Part shown: one piece after another, positions 8,382-17,212 of the stretch
How the letters are laid out: each line of letters opens with the position of its first letter
Numbering within the stretch: position 1 is the stretch's first letter
Assembly (NCBI GenBank): GCA_963677085.2
Contig: CAXXFH010000004.1
Coordinates: 930,001 to 994,000 of the forward strand
From: G963677085 sp963677085
GTDB lineage: Bacteria > Planctomycetota > Planctomycetia > Pirellulales > Thermoguttaceae
Direction of reading: 5' to 3'
Length of the DNA stretch: 64,000 nt
Position numbers and translations under genes: made by a program
Notes under the pieces: generated by a model
Seen by the model: only the letters and a program-made list of their open reading frames with translations
What the model was told of the DNA's origin: nothing
Database searches by the model: none

Positions 8382-10016
8382 ATGACTCGCGTCCTGATCG
8401 ACCAACACGAAATCGAGATTCCCGACGACGCTCGGCTCAACGGAATCCAGGCGGCCGCGTTAGCGGGGGTCGAGATTCCACACTACTGCTGGCACCCGGG
8501 CCTCAGCGTGGTCGGCAGTTGCCGGATGTGTCTGGTCGAGGTGGGCACGCGCGATGCCGTCTCGGGCGAGATCTCGATGATGCCCAAGCTCACGCCCGCC
8601 TGCAATACACTGGTCAAAGGCGGCATGGTCCTGGTGACCAACAGCGAAAAGGTGCAGCGTGCCCGGGCGATGGTCGAAGAAGGGCTTCTGCTACGACATC
8701 CGATCGACTGCCCCATCTGCGACAAGGCGGGCGAATGCTCGCTGCAGGATTACCACTTTCGTCACGGCCAGCAACAGCGCCGGGCCGATATTCGTCCCTT
8801 TACCAGTCGGCGGCGCGACATCGGCGACGTCACGCTGTTTGTCGACCGCTGCGTGATGTGTAGCCGCTGCGTGCGGTTCTGCAAGGAGATCAGCGGCACC
8901 AGCGAACTGATGGTTGCCGAGCGGGGTGCCCATGAAGAGATCGACGTATTGCCCGGCTTCCCGTTGAACAACAAACTCTCGGGCAACGTGGTCGACCTCT
9001 GCCCGGTGGGCGCCCTGGGCGACAAAGATTTTCTCTACAAACAGCGCGTGTGGTTCATGCGTCGGCATCGAAGCGTGTGCACCGGCTGCGCGGTGGGCTG
9101 TTCGATCTGGGTGGAAGAGAACCAGGACCAGATCTACCGGATCAAGCCCCGGGAAAACCCCGAAGTGAACCGCTGGTGGATCTGCAACGAGGGCCGCTAC
9201 GGGTATCCTCACGTGCATAGCGACCGGCGAATCGATCGACCACAACGCCGTGAAGGTCGGGCAATGGTCACGTTGGATTGGCGCACGGCCATCGGCGAGT
9301 TGCGCGAACGGCTACAAAAAACAGGCAAACTGGCGGCCGTAGTCTCGCCATTTCTCACTGTCGAAGAGGCCTACCTGTTGTGTCGTTTGATCCGCGAGAT
9401 CGACCAGACGGCCCCGCTAGTCCTTGGCCCGGTGCCCAGCGTGGGACGCGACGAAAAATTCCCGGGCGGATTTACTATCCTGGCAGAAAAATGCCCGAAC
9501 CGGCGCGGCGTCGAAGAAGTGATCGCCCATTTCGCCGGCAAGGTCGTCCGTTTCGAAGATTTTGCCGCCGAGTTGCACGCCACGGACGTTCGCGGCCTGT
9601 GGGTTTCGGGCGGCTACAAGAAAGATTGGATCGACGACGCCACAGCCGAGCGGTTCGCCCGACTCGATTTGCTTGTCGTGCAAGACTTGTTCCCTTCGCC
9701 GCTGACCGACCGAGCAACGTACATGCTGCCGGCCGCGACGTTTGCCGAGCGCGACGGGTCGTACGTAAATCGGGCCGACCGCCTGCAAACGGCCCAATGG
9801 ACCGTGCGTCCTCCGGCCGGCGTGCAACCGGAAGGGTCGCTTCTCTCCCAGTTGCTCGAACGCGAGGGCCTGTACAACGCCCGCCGGGTGCTCGATGAGG
9901 TGGCCCACGAGATCGCCTATTTCCACGTTGCGACCGACGAAGTGCCGGAGGCGGGCGTAGATCTGAAAGTGAACCTGCTGGCCGAGACCTCGGGAGAGAT
10001 GCAACAAGAAGCGTAG
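8382..10016 (+). CDS. nuoG: NADH-quinone oxidoreductase subunit G, short form
   Basis: The iron-sulfur relay subunit of the peripheral arm, 544 residues. Ligands are visible for [2Fe-2S] N1b (Cys36, Cys47, Cys50, Cys74), N5 (His106, Cys110, Cys113, Cys119), N4 (Cys157, Cys160, Cys163, Cys207) and the extra N7 site (Cys233, Cys236, Cys240, Cys268). The molybdopterin-like C-terminal domain is reduced to about 270 residues, so the protein is much shorter than the 700-900 of many NuoG proteins. The frame is intact to the stop, so this looks like a natural short form. The region before the ATG is a hairpin/heptad repeat with no clear Shine-Dalgarno sequence. Confidence 0.93.
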   Translation: MTRVLIDQHEIEIPDDARLNGIQAAALAGVEIPHYCWHPGLSVVGSCRMCLVEVGTRDAVSGEISMMPKLTPACNTLVKGGMVLVTNSEKVQRARAMVEEGLLLRHPIDCPICDKAGECSLQDYHFRHGQQQRRADIRPFTSRRRDIGDVTLFVDRCVMCSRCVRFCKEISGTSELMVAERGAHEEIDVLPGFPLNNKLSGNVVDLCPVGALGDKDFLYKQRVWFMRRHRSVCTGCAVGCSIWVEENQDQIYRIKPRENPEVNRWWICNEGRYGYPHVHSDRRIDRPQRREGRAMVTLDWRTAIGELRERLQKTGKLAAVVSPFLTVEEAYLLCRLIREIDQTAPLVLGPVPSVGRDEKFPGGFTILAEKCPNRRGVEEVIAHFAGKVVRFEDFAAELHATDVRGLWVSGGYKKDWIDDATAERFARLDLLVVQDLFPSPLTDRATYMLPAATFAERDGSYVNRADRLQTAQWTVRPPAGVQPEGSLLSQLLEREGLYNARRVLDEVAHEIAYFHVATDEVPEAGVDLKVNLLAETSGEMQQEA

Positions 10017-10039
10017 CACAATCACGATGACGCGACGAA

Positions 10040-10090
10040 GCCGCAAGCGGCCGGAAAATCAGAAATCCCAAATCTCAAATCATAAATCCA
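10040..10090 (+). repeat. GCCGCAAGCGGC hairpin plus five perfect heptads, before nuoH
   Basis: The hairpin GCCGC-AA-GCGGC (10040-10051) is followed at 10056-10090 by five heptads in exact register: AAATCAG, AAATCCC, AAATCTC, AAATCAT, AAATCCA. The nuoH ATG comes immediately after the fifth heptad. Confidence 0.9.
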
Positions 10091-11344
10091 ATGCTTGTTG
10101 TCACGGTTGAAGCCTTAATAAAGATCGCCCTGTTGATCGGTGGCCTGATGACGGCCGCCGCCTATCTGGTGCTGGTCGAGCGATGGATGGCCGCCTGGAT
10201 TCAGGACCGGTTGGGGCCGAACCGCGTAGGCATCCCGTTGACCAAAATCCGGTTGTTCGGCCTTGGGCAACCCATCGCCGACGGGGTTAAATTCATCTTC
10301 AAAGAGGAGTTCACCCCCGGCCATGTCGACAAGTTTCTCTATGTCCTCGCGCCGATGGCCATGTTCACCGCGGCCCTGGCCGTGTTCGCTGTGATTCCCT
10401 TCGGCAGCGTGTTGCCCGACGGACTGTTTCCCGAAAGTTGGGGCGTAACTGAACCAATCCAACTAGTTGGCACGCCGTGGCTCGATGTGGGCATGATCTA
10501 CGTTTTCGCCGTGGGCAGCGTGGCCGTTTACGGTGTAGTGCTGGGCGGTTGGGCTAGTAACAACAAGTACAGTTTTCTCGGTGCGATGCGGAGCAGCGCC
10601 CAATTGATTTCCTATGAGCTGCCGCTGGGATTGGGCATTTTGGGCGTGGTGCTGGCCACCGGCTCGTTGCGGCTCGATGCGATCGTCGTCGAACAGGCCC
10701 AAAATGGCTGGTGGAACTGTTTCGTGCAACCGCTGGGGTTTCTCGTCTTCTGCGTAGCGGCCACCGCCGAAGCGGGCCGATTACCGTTCGACTTGGCCGA
10801 AGCCGAGCAGGAGTTGATCGGCGGCTACCACACGGAATACTCGGGCATCAAATTGATGATGTACCTGGTCTCCGAGTTTCTGCACATGATCGCAGCCGCG
10901 TTTTTGATCGTGATTCTGTTCCTCGGCGGCTGGCATCTCTGGGCACTCACCGACGGTGTCCACGGCCCGGGCGGTGACGTGGTAACCTGGCCGGTGGCCC
11001 TGCTGCGAATCGTGGTATTGTTGGGCAAAGTGTTCGCCGTAATCCTGTTTTTCATGTTGGCCCGATGGAGTTGGCCGCGTTTTCGTTTCGACCAATTGAT
11101 GACGCTGGCCTGGAAAATAATGATCCCGCTGGGGTTGGTCAACGTGGTGGTCGTGGCCACCTGGTTGGAATTCGGCCCTCGGCTGGCTGCGGCGATGGGA
11201 GCCTCTGACTTACTTCTCGCCGCCGGTCTTGGTTGGTCGATGCTGCTGGCAAGCTGGTTGGTTGTTGGCCTAGCCGTGCCCGAGGCAAGCGACAACGCCC
11301 CCCGCGGCCGTGGCGATTTGCCGGGAGAAAGTACATCACCATGA
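10091..11344 (+). CDS. nuoH: NADH-quinone oxidoreductase subunit H
   Basis: A 417-residue membrane subunit that joins the quinone site to the membrane arm, with about nine hydrophobic helices. Conserved loops are ERWMAAWIQDRLGPNRVG, LGQPIADGVKFIFKE and the acidic EAEQELIGGYHTEYSG. The ATG follows the heptad block directly. Its stop overlaps the nuoI start (ATGA), which indicates coupled translation. Confidence 0.95.
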   Translation: MLVVTVEALIKIALLIGGLMTAAAYLVLVERWMAAWIQDRLGPNRVGIPLTKIRLFGLGQPIADGVKFIFKEEFTPGHVDKFLYVLAPMAMFTAALAVFAVIPFGSVLPDGLFPESWGVTEPIQLVGTPWLDVGMIYVFAVGSVAVYGVVLGGWASNNKYSFLGAMRSSAQLISYELPLGLGILGVVLATGSLRLDAIVVEQAQNGWWNCFVQPLGFLVFCVAATAEAGRLPFDLAEAEQELIGGYHTEYSGIKLMMYLVSEFLHMIAAAFLIVILFLGGWHLWALTDGVHGPGGDVVTWPVALLRIVVLLGKVFAVILFFMLARWSWPRFRFDQLMTLAWKIMIPLGLVNVVVVATWLEFGPRLAAAMGASDLLLAAGLGWSMLLASWLVVGLAVPEASDNAPRGRGDLPGESTSP

Positions 11345-11916
11345 AACCCGACGACAAAGCCATCCATTGGGTTGAAACGCCCGAGCTCAGTTTGGCGGGC
11401 AAGAGCTATGTGCCGTTGTTTGTCGAAGGGCTGACCACCACCGTGCGCCACTTATTGAGTAAGAAGAAGACGGTCCAATCGCCCGAGGTTCGCCACGAGA
11501 TCGCCGAACCGCTACGCTATCGGGGCGTTCATCGGCTCAATCGCGACGAAAAAGGTCGGGTGAAGTGCGTGGCTTGTTTTCTGTGTGCCACGGCCTGCCC
11601 TGCACATTGCATCGACATCGTAGCGGCCGAAAGTCCCTGGCCCGACCGAGAGAAATACCCCCAGACCTTCAACATCGACGAACTTCGCTGTATATTCTGC
11701 GGCATGTGCGAAGAGGCCTGCCCGGTCGACGCGATCGAATTGACGAGCCTTTACGATCTGTCGGGCAAAAGTCGCGAAGAGATGGTTTTCGACAAGGCAA
11801 AACTGTTAAGCGTTTACGACGCAACAAAAGACGCCGAACCCTCTGCCACGGAACGCCTAAAAAAACGGCCGCCCGAGGAACTAGACGAAGAAGAGTCGCA
11901 AAAAGCGGATTCGTAA
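11341..11916 (+). CDS. nuoI: NADH-quinone oxidoreductase subunit I
   Basis: The ferredoxin-like subunit with two [4Fe-4S] clusters (N6a, N6b), 191 residues. Ligand sets are Cys76, Cys79, Cys82 with Cys127, and Cys117, Cys120, Cys123 with Cys86 (CVACFLCATACP and CIFCGMCEEACP). An N-terminal amphipathic segment precedes the clusters. The C-terminal 30 residues are highly acidic and charged. The ATG overlaps the nuoH stop by 4 nt. A longer upstream reading frame is rejected because it lies inside nuoH. Confidence 0.96.
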   Translation: MKPDDKAIHWVETPELSLAGKSYVPLFVEGLTTTVRHLLSKKKTVQSPEVRHEIAEPLRYRGVHRLNRDEKGRVKCVACFLCATACPAHCIDIVAAESPWPDREKYPQTFNIDELRCIFCGMCEEACPVDAIELTSLYDLSGKSREEMVFDKAKLLSVYDATKDAEPSATERLKKRPPEELDEEESQKADS

Positions 11917-11948
11917 ACCGCCGGCTGCAAACCGAGAAACGCGCAACG

Positions 11949-12707
11949 ATGGACCCACAACGGATTTTGCTCGCATTGGCCACGCTCTTCGGGGCCGCAG
12001 GCATGTACCTGCTGCTTCCGCGGGCAGCTGCGCGCGGGCGGATGACGGGCGTACTGCTGATGGCCGTGTCGCTCGGTTGTGGTCTCTCGCAGTTTCCCAC
12101 GTTGGGCAATTGGGTGGCCGACAGCGTGTTTCTCATCCTGGCCGGCGTAACCGTCGTCTCGGCTATCGGGGCCGTGACGTTCCGCGATCCGGTGTACTGC
12201 GCTATCTGGTTCGGGCTGACGCTGCTGGGCACCGCCGGATTATTCCTCTTCGACGGAGCACAGTTCCTGGCCGTGGCGACAATTGTCGTCTACGCCGGTG
12301 CGATTCTCGTGACGTTTCTCTTTGTGCTCATGCTGGCCCAGCCCGCAGGTCGGGCAGCCTACGACCACACAAGCTGGGAAGCCCTGCTAGCCGCCTCCGC
12401 GGGCGCCGTGCTGGTGGGCATCCTCACGTTGACCATCGCCGGGGTAACGACCGCCACAGCCCAACAGACGGCCGAAGCTTCTTCGGCGGACGACAGCACC
12501 AATGAAATCGGCACCACGGACAACACCCCAATCACCACCGAAGCACTAAAAGCCAACATTCTGGCCGACGACCACGTAGCCCACCTCGGCAAGGAACTCT
12601 TCGGCCGACACCTGGTAGCCGTGGAAGTGGTCGGCACACTGCTGCTGGCCGCCCTGGTCGGAGCAGCCGTAATCGTCGGGCAAGCCCGAGGCAAAACGGA
12701 AAGCTGA
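11949..12707 (+). CDS. nuoJ: NADH-quinone oxidoreductase subunit J
   Basis: A membrane subunit of 252 residues with five predicted helices. The family helix 3 motif is in YAGAILVTFLFVLML. A hydrophilic Thr/Ser/Asp-rich loop of about 60 residues separates the fourth and fifth helices. The ATG at 11949 follows the nuoI stop by 32 nt. The last codons (KTES, stop) lie inside a purine-rich heptad block, so the C-terminus may have been shaped by the repeat. Confidence 0.93.
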   Translation: MDPQRILLALATLFGAAGMYLLLPRAAARGRMTGVLLMAVSLGCGLSQFPTLGNWVADSVFLILAGVTVVSAIGAVTFRDPVYCAIWFGLTLLGTAGLFLFDGAQFLAVATIVVYAGAILVTFLFVLMLAQPAGRAAYDHTSWEALLAASAGAVLVGILTLTIAGVTTATAQQTAEASSADDSTNEIGTTDNTPITTEALKANILADDHVAHLGKELFGRHLVAVEVVGTLLLAALVGAAVIVGQARGKTES

Positions 12708-12788
12708 AAGCGGAGAGCGAATACGGTGAAGCTACAAGCGGCCTGAACTATGCAAATCATAAATCCCAAATCCTCAATCACAAATCGA
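12698..12788 (+). repeat. Paired heptad blocks across the nuoJ-nuoK gap
   Basis: Purine heptads GGAAAGC TGAAAGC GGAGAGC (12698-12718) overlap the nuoJ stop. A degenerate hairpin GTGAAGCtacAAGCGGCC follows. Then come AAATCAT AAATCCC AAATCCT CAATCAC AAATCGA (12754-12788) and the nuoK ATG at 12791. This is the clearest single case of the purine-hairpin-pyrimidine layout. Confidence 0.85.
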
Positions 12789-12790
12789 AG

Positions 12791-13237
12791 ATGTCGGAAC
12801 TCGTCCTGTTAAACAATTACCTGATCGTCGGTGCGATGCTTTTTGGCATCGGGCTGATCGGGTTTCTCAGTCGGCGAAACATGATCGTCATGTTCCTGGC
12901 GGCCGAGATGATGTTGCAGGGCGTGTCGTTAAGCCTGGTGGCCTTCAGCCGATTTCACAACGACTTCGGCGGTCAGGTTCTCGTGATTTTCATCGTTGCG
13001 ATCGCTGCTTGCGAAGCGGCCATTGCGTTGGCACTGATTCTCGCGTTGTGGATGCGGCGGGGACAGTTGGATATCGTTCTGTGGCAATCGCTGCGAGAGG
13101 AAAACCAGCCCGAATTTCGCGAAGACGAACCGATTGAGGAATTGCCTGAGCCCACAGTCGAATGGCCTACATTGGCCCGAGCAGGGGTTCAACCAGAGAT
13201 CGACACGGAAGAGATTGACTATCGTCCGAAGATTTGA
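12791..13237 (+). CDS. nuoK: NADH-quinone oxidoreductase subunit K
   Basis: A small antiporter-like subunit (MrpC type) of the membrane arm, with three helices in the first 95 residues. Family features are LFGIGLIGFLSRRNMIVMF and a membrane Glu in AAEMMLQGVSL, with a second Glu in AACEAAIALAL. The protein has 148 residues against the usual 100, because of an acidic tail of about 45 residues (EENQPEFREDEPIEELPE). The ATG comes two bases after the heptad block. Confidence 0.95.
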   Translation: MSELVLLNNYLIVGAMLFGIGLIGFLSRRNMIVMFLAAEMMLQGVSLSLVAFSRFHNDFGGQVLVIFIVAIAACEAAIALALILALWMRRGQLDIVLWQSLREENQPEFREDEPIEELPEPTVEWPTLARAGVQPEIDTEEIDYRPKI

Positions 13238-13266
13238 CTCAGTGTATGAATCAATGCGGATTGCAC

Positions 13267-13357
13267 GGTCGCTGAAGCGATCACGCCTCGATGCGAGAGA
13301 AATCTCACAACTAATCACTAACCACTAATCACTGACCACGAACTACTACCCCCCCCA
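13267..13357 (+). repeat. TGAA-loop hairpin plus heptad block, before nuoL
   Basis: The hairpin GGTCGC-TGAA-GCGATC (13267-13282) is followed by ACGCCTC. Heptads CTAATCA CTAACCA CTAATCA CTGACCA CGAACTA run from 13311 to 13345, then a C-rich stretch leads to the nuoL ATG. Confidence 0.85.
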
Positions 13358-15523
13358 ATGCCCTCTGTCAAAACGCTGCTGATTCTGATTCCGGCGTTGC
13401 CTTTGCTGGCCACCGTGTTTACGGCCGTCTTGGGGGCTTGGGCGTTGCGCCAGCGGAGCCATTGGCCGTCGGTCCTGGCCATCGGCGCGTCGTGCGTGCT
13501 CAGTGTGATGCTGGTCTTTCAGGTGCAAGACGACATACAACGGCAAGACCACGGCAAAAAATCACCATCGAAAGCATCTTCACAAATCGGTCACGAAAAG
13601 ACGGTAACGCTTTGGACCTGGGTGTTGGTCGAAGACGCCTATCCAAACAACACGGCATCAGACGATACAAGCAGCGAAACCACGCCGGTCGCTTCGGCGG
13701 CGCGCGACTTCTCGGTCGACATTTCTCTGCGAGCCGACCCGTTGACGGCCATCATGCTGGCCATGGTTACGTTCATTTCGACCGTGATCGCCGTCTACTC
13801 GATCGGCTACATGCACGACGACCCGGGCTATTGGCGTTTCTTTACCTACATCGCACTGTTCGTCTTTTCGATGACGATGTTGGTGTCGGTCAGCAACTTC
13901 GTGTTGCTCTACGTCTTCTGGGAAGCGGTGGGCCTGTGCAGCTACTTGCTGATCGGTTTCTGGTACGAAAAACCCTCGGCCGCGGCGGCCGGGTTCAAGG
14001 CGTTTTTGGTCAATCGGGTGGGCGACTTCGGTTTCGCCCTGGGGTTGTTTTTGCTGTGGACCACTTACGGAACGCTCAACTACCACGATACGCTGGCCGC
14101 CGACGGCGTTACTTTGCAGCCGGGCATCCTTGGGCAAACGATGTTGGCCAACCCGTCGCTTTACGTCGGCGGTGGACTGGGGATGGCCATCTGTCTGTTG
14201 TTGCTGCTGGGAGCCTGCGGCAAGAGCGCCCAGTTTCCGTTGCACGTCTGGTTGCCCGACGCCATGGAAGGCCCCACGCCGGTCAGCGCGTTGATCCACG
14301 CGGCCACGATGGTCACGGCCGGCGTGTACATGATTGCGCGATGTACGCCGCTGTATATGGCTTCGCCCGAGGCACAGCAAACGGTGGCCGTCGTCGGCGG
14401 CTTCACTGCCCTACTGGCGGCACTGATCGCGCTGACACAAACCGACTTGAAACGTATCCTGGCCTACTCCACCATTAGCCAACTCGGCTACATGTTCTTG
14501 GGCTTGGGAGCTGCGGCAGCATTCGCCGACGTAGCCGCCGCCCGGGCCGACGGCGCCGAATCGTCGTTGGGCGTGGTGGCCGGCATTTTTCATCTCTTCA
14601 CCCATGCGTTTTTCAAGGCCCTGCTTTTCCTGGGTGCGGGCAGCGTGATGCATGCCATGGGTGGAGTGATCGACGTGCGCCAATTCGGCGGTCTGCGGCG
14701 GTTGATGCCGATTACCCACGCCACGTTCCTGATCGGCTGTCTGGCACTGGCCGGCATCATTCCCTTCGCCGGTTTCTGGAGCAAGGACGTAATCCTTGTG
14801 GCCGTCGACCAGCAGCTGCATTACGGCACCAACCCAGCGCTTTACCAGGTGCTCTACTACGGGGCCCTGTTCACGGCGTTTCTTACGGCGTTTTACACGT
14901 TTCGTGCCTACTTCCTTACCTTCCATGGCGAAGAGCGCGTGCCTGCCGAAGCTGGACATCATGCGCATGAATCGCCCCGGGTGATGACTGTGCCGCTGGT
15001 GATCCTGGCCTTTTGTGCTACGGTGGTGGGTGCCTATTTCGAGCTTACCCATGGGTTTGCCAACTTCCTAGAGCAAACCCCGTCGTTGGCCTTCCTGCAC
15101 GGCAAAATGGAACCCGGCGAGTTGACCAAGGAGTTTGAATTCCACTGGAACGTGGCAACCCTGGGCACGGCCGTGGCGTTAAGCGGTGTTGTGCTGGCCG
15201 TCGTGCTCTACTTCAGCAGCGGCCCACGGCTGGTAAATCGCCTGACCGCGATGATGGAGAGCTTGCGGCTGTATACCCTTTCGCACAGCAAGTTCTTCTT
15301 CGATGAAATCTACGCCGCGTTGGTCGTCGCACCGTTGCGAGGACTGGCGTGGTTGAGTTACCGGATAGACCAAGTGGCGATCGATGGGCTGGTCGACGGC
15401 GTCGGCCGCGCACCCAAGCTGATCGGCCACTTGCTGCGACCACTACAAAACGGGCTGGTTCCGTTCTACGCCCTGGCGATGGTCCTAGGGCTGTTGGTGT
15501 TGTTCGGGAGTTTGATGTTGTAG
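13358..15523 (+). CDS. nuoL: NADH-quinone oxidoreductase subunit L
   Basis: The distal antiporter-like proton pump subunit, 721 residues, with about 16 helices and the long lateral helix near the C-terminus. Recognisable segments are FWEAVGLCSYLLIGFW, GACGKSAQFPLHVWLPDAME, GPTPVSALIHAATMV and KRILAYSTISQLGYM. A hydrophilic insert (HGKKSPSKASS and following) lies after the first two helices. nuoM starts two bases after the stop. Confidence 0.96.
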   Translation: MPSVKTLLILIPALPLLATVFTAVLGAWALRQRSHWPSVLAIGASCVLSVMLVFQVQDDIQRQDHGKKSPSKASSQIGHEKTVTLWTWVLVEDAYPNNTASDDTSSETTPVASAARDFSVDISLRADPLTAIMLAMVTFISTVIAVYSIGYMHDDPGYWRFFTYIALFVFSMTMLVSVSNFVLLYVFWEAVGLCSYLLIGFWYEKPSAAAAGFKAFLVNRVGDFGFALGLFLLWTTYGTLNYHDTLAADGVTLQPGILGQTMLANPSLYVGGGLGMAICLLLLLGACGKSAQFPLHVWLPDAMEGPTPVSALIHAATMVTAGVYMIARCTPLYMASPEAQQTVAVVGGFTALLAALIALTQTDLKRILAYSTISQLGYMFLGLGAAAAFADVAAARADGAESSLGVVAGIFHLFTHAFFKALLFLGAGSVMHAMGGVIDVRQFGGLRRLMPITHATFLIGCLALAGIIPFAGFWSKDVILVAVDQQLHYGTNPALYQVLYYGALFTAFLTAFYTFRAYFLTFHGEERVPAEAGHHAHESPRVMTVPLVILAFCATVVGAYFELTHGFANFLEQTPSLAFLHGKMEPGELTKEFEFHWNVATLGTAVALSGVVLAVVLYFSSGPRLVNRLTAMMESLRLYTLSHSKFFFDEIYAALVVAPLRGLAWLSYRIDQVAIDGLVDGVGRAPKLIGHLLRPLQNGLVPFYALAMVLGLLVLFGSLML

Positions 15524-15524
15524 C

Positions 15525-17201
15525 ATGGGTAGCGTACTACTAATCACCGTCTTGCTGCCGGCCACCGCGGCGTTGGTCCTAATGGGCGACCGTCGCGCAG
15601 TTCGGCAGTATGCGCTGGGTGTCACCTTGGTGGTACTCGCGCTGACGGTGCTTCTCGTCGCTCGCTACCCGGGCACGGTCGACGAATACGCCTCGCTCGA
15701 ACGCTCGTGGTTCGGCGGGCCCGAGGCTTCGTTCGACATCCGCCTGCACATCGCGCTCGACGGCTTGAGCCTCTGGCTTTTCGCGCTAAGTGCACTGCTG
15801 ATGGTCACCGCCGTGCTGGTCAGTTGGGAAGCCATCGAGGAACAAGCCACGCTTTACTATCGGATGCTGTTGTTACTAGAAACCGGCATGTTGGGCGTGT
15901 TCGTCGCTCGCGATATCATCCTGTTCTACGTCTTTTTCGAATTCACGCTCATTCCGTTGTTTTTCCTGATCGGTATTTGGGGAAGCGAAGAACGTCGTTG
16001 GGCAGCGATGAAATTCTTCCTCTTCACGCTGGCCGGCAGTGTGCTAACATTCCTGGGCCTGTTGGCCATTGTGCTTTGGGACTACTACAACGGCCCGATC
16101 GGGCGGATGACCTTTTCGATCCCCGAGCTGACCGCCCGAACCGTGGCCTGGCCGTTGCCGCCGGGCGTGCAGTTGGCGATTTTCTTGGTCTTGTTCGCCG
16201 GGTTCGCCATCAAGGTTCCCCTGTTCCCATTGCACACCTGGTTGCCGCTTGCCCATGTGCAGGCCCCCACCGCGGGCAGCGTGATCCTGGCTGGCGTGCT
16301 ATTGAAAATCGGCACCTACGGATTTTTGCGGTTGTGTATCCCATTGTTGCCGGACGCCACGGCCATGCTGATGCCCTATCTGCTTTGGCTTTCGGTGGCC
16401 GGCATTATCTACGGGGCCCTGGTAGCGTTGGCCCAAACCGACATCAAACGCCTGATCGCTTACAGCAGTGTCAGCCACATGGGCTTCTGCATGTTGGGTA
16501 TCTTTGCCTTAAACCGCCTGGGCACCGAAGGTGGCGTGTTGCAGATGATCAACCATGGGCTGTCGACCGGTGGGCTGTTCGCCATCGTCGGCATGCTCTA
16601 TGAACGTTACCACACACGAAAAATCGCTGAGCTCGGCGGCCTCGCACGGCAGACACCACTTTTGGCATTCTTCATGCTGCTGATGACGTTTTCCAGCATC
16701 GGGCTGCCGGGGCTCAACGGTTTTGCCGGCGAATTTTTGATCCTCCTCGGGATGTTTCAGCGGGCGTGGCTCCAGACGGCCGATGCCTGGGCAATACAAT
16801 ATCGCGTAATCTCCGTGTTGGCCGTCTTCGGAGTGGTGCTGGGGGCGTGGTACATGCTCTACTTGGTACAGCGCGTTTTCTTCGGCCCGGTACGCACTCC
16901 GGCACGCTCCGACGGCGCCCCGCCGGTACGCGATTTGGACCTCCGCGAAGTGATGGCCTTGGCCCCGCTGGCGGTTTTTGTCTTCTGGATCGGCTTGCAG
17001 CCCGAGTTCTTCCTCAGCCGCATGACGCCTACGCTGGACCAGCTTACCGTTGCGGCGATGCGTGCTGCCGACGAAGGGGGAACGTCCGGCGAGGAATTGG
17101 ACCGCGAAGCAAGCGAGACGGAACTGGGGACAGTGGATTCATGGCCGCTGAAGCGGCCAAGCCTCGGGCGTGATTCCCAACAACTGAAAACTGAAAACTG
17201 A
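15525..17201 (+). CDS. nuoM: NADH-quinone oxidoreductase subunit M
   Basis: Antiporter-like proton pump subunit, 558 residues. Family segments include FFEFTLIPLFFLIGIWG, GFAIKVPLFPLHTWLPLAH and KRLIAYSSVSHMGFCMLG. The last 20 residues or so (ending PLKRPSLGRDSQQLKTEN) are encoded by the hairpin/heptad repeat at 17142-17209, not by a conserved part of the family. The repeat has supplied both the tail and the stop codon. Confidence 0.95.
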   Translation: MGSVLLITVLLPATAALVLMGDRRAVRQYALGVTLVVLALTVLLVARYPGTVDEYASLERSWFGGPEASFDIRLHIALDGLSLWLFALSALLMVTAVLVSWEAIEEQATLYYRMLLLLETGMLGVFVARDIILFYVFFEFTLIPLFFLIGIWGSEERRWAAMKFFLFTLAGSVLTFLGLLAIVLWDYYNGPIGRMTFSIPELTARTVAWPLPPGVQLAIFLVLFAGFAIKVPLFPLHTWLPLAHVQAPTAGSVILAGVLLKIGTYGFLRLCIPLLPDATAMLMPYLLWLSVAGIIYGALVALAQTDIKRLIAYSSVSHMGFCMLGIFALNRLGTEGGVLQMINHGLSTGGLFAIVGMLYERYHTRKIAELGGLARQTPLLAFFMLLMTFSSIGLPGLNGFAGEFLILLGMFQRAWLQTADAWAIQYRVISVLAVFGVVLGAWYMLYLVQRVFFGPVRTPARSDGAPPVRDLDLREVMALAPLAVFVFWIGLQPEFFLSRMTPTLDQLTVAAMRAADEGGTSGEELDREASETELGTVDSWPLKRPSLGRDSQQLKTEN

Positions 17202-17209
17202 AAACTTAT
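17142..17209 (+). repeat. TGAA-loop hairpin plus AACTGAA heptads, end of nuoM and before nuoN
   Basis: The hairpin TGGCCGC-TGAA-GCGGCCA (17142-17159) is followed by AGCCTC. Three identical AACTGAA heptads and one AACTTAT (17182-17209) follow, then CCC and the GTG of nuoN at 17213. Most of it is translated as the C-terminus of NuoM. Confidence 0.88.
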
Positions 17210-17212
17210 CCC

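Noticed and set aside
10056..10090. CRISPR-like array at the heptads
   Set aside because: Units are 7 nt without spacers; there are no cas genes and no 25-40-nt direct repeats in the window.
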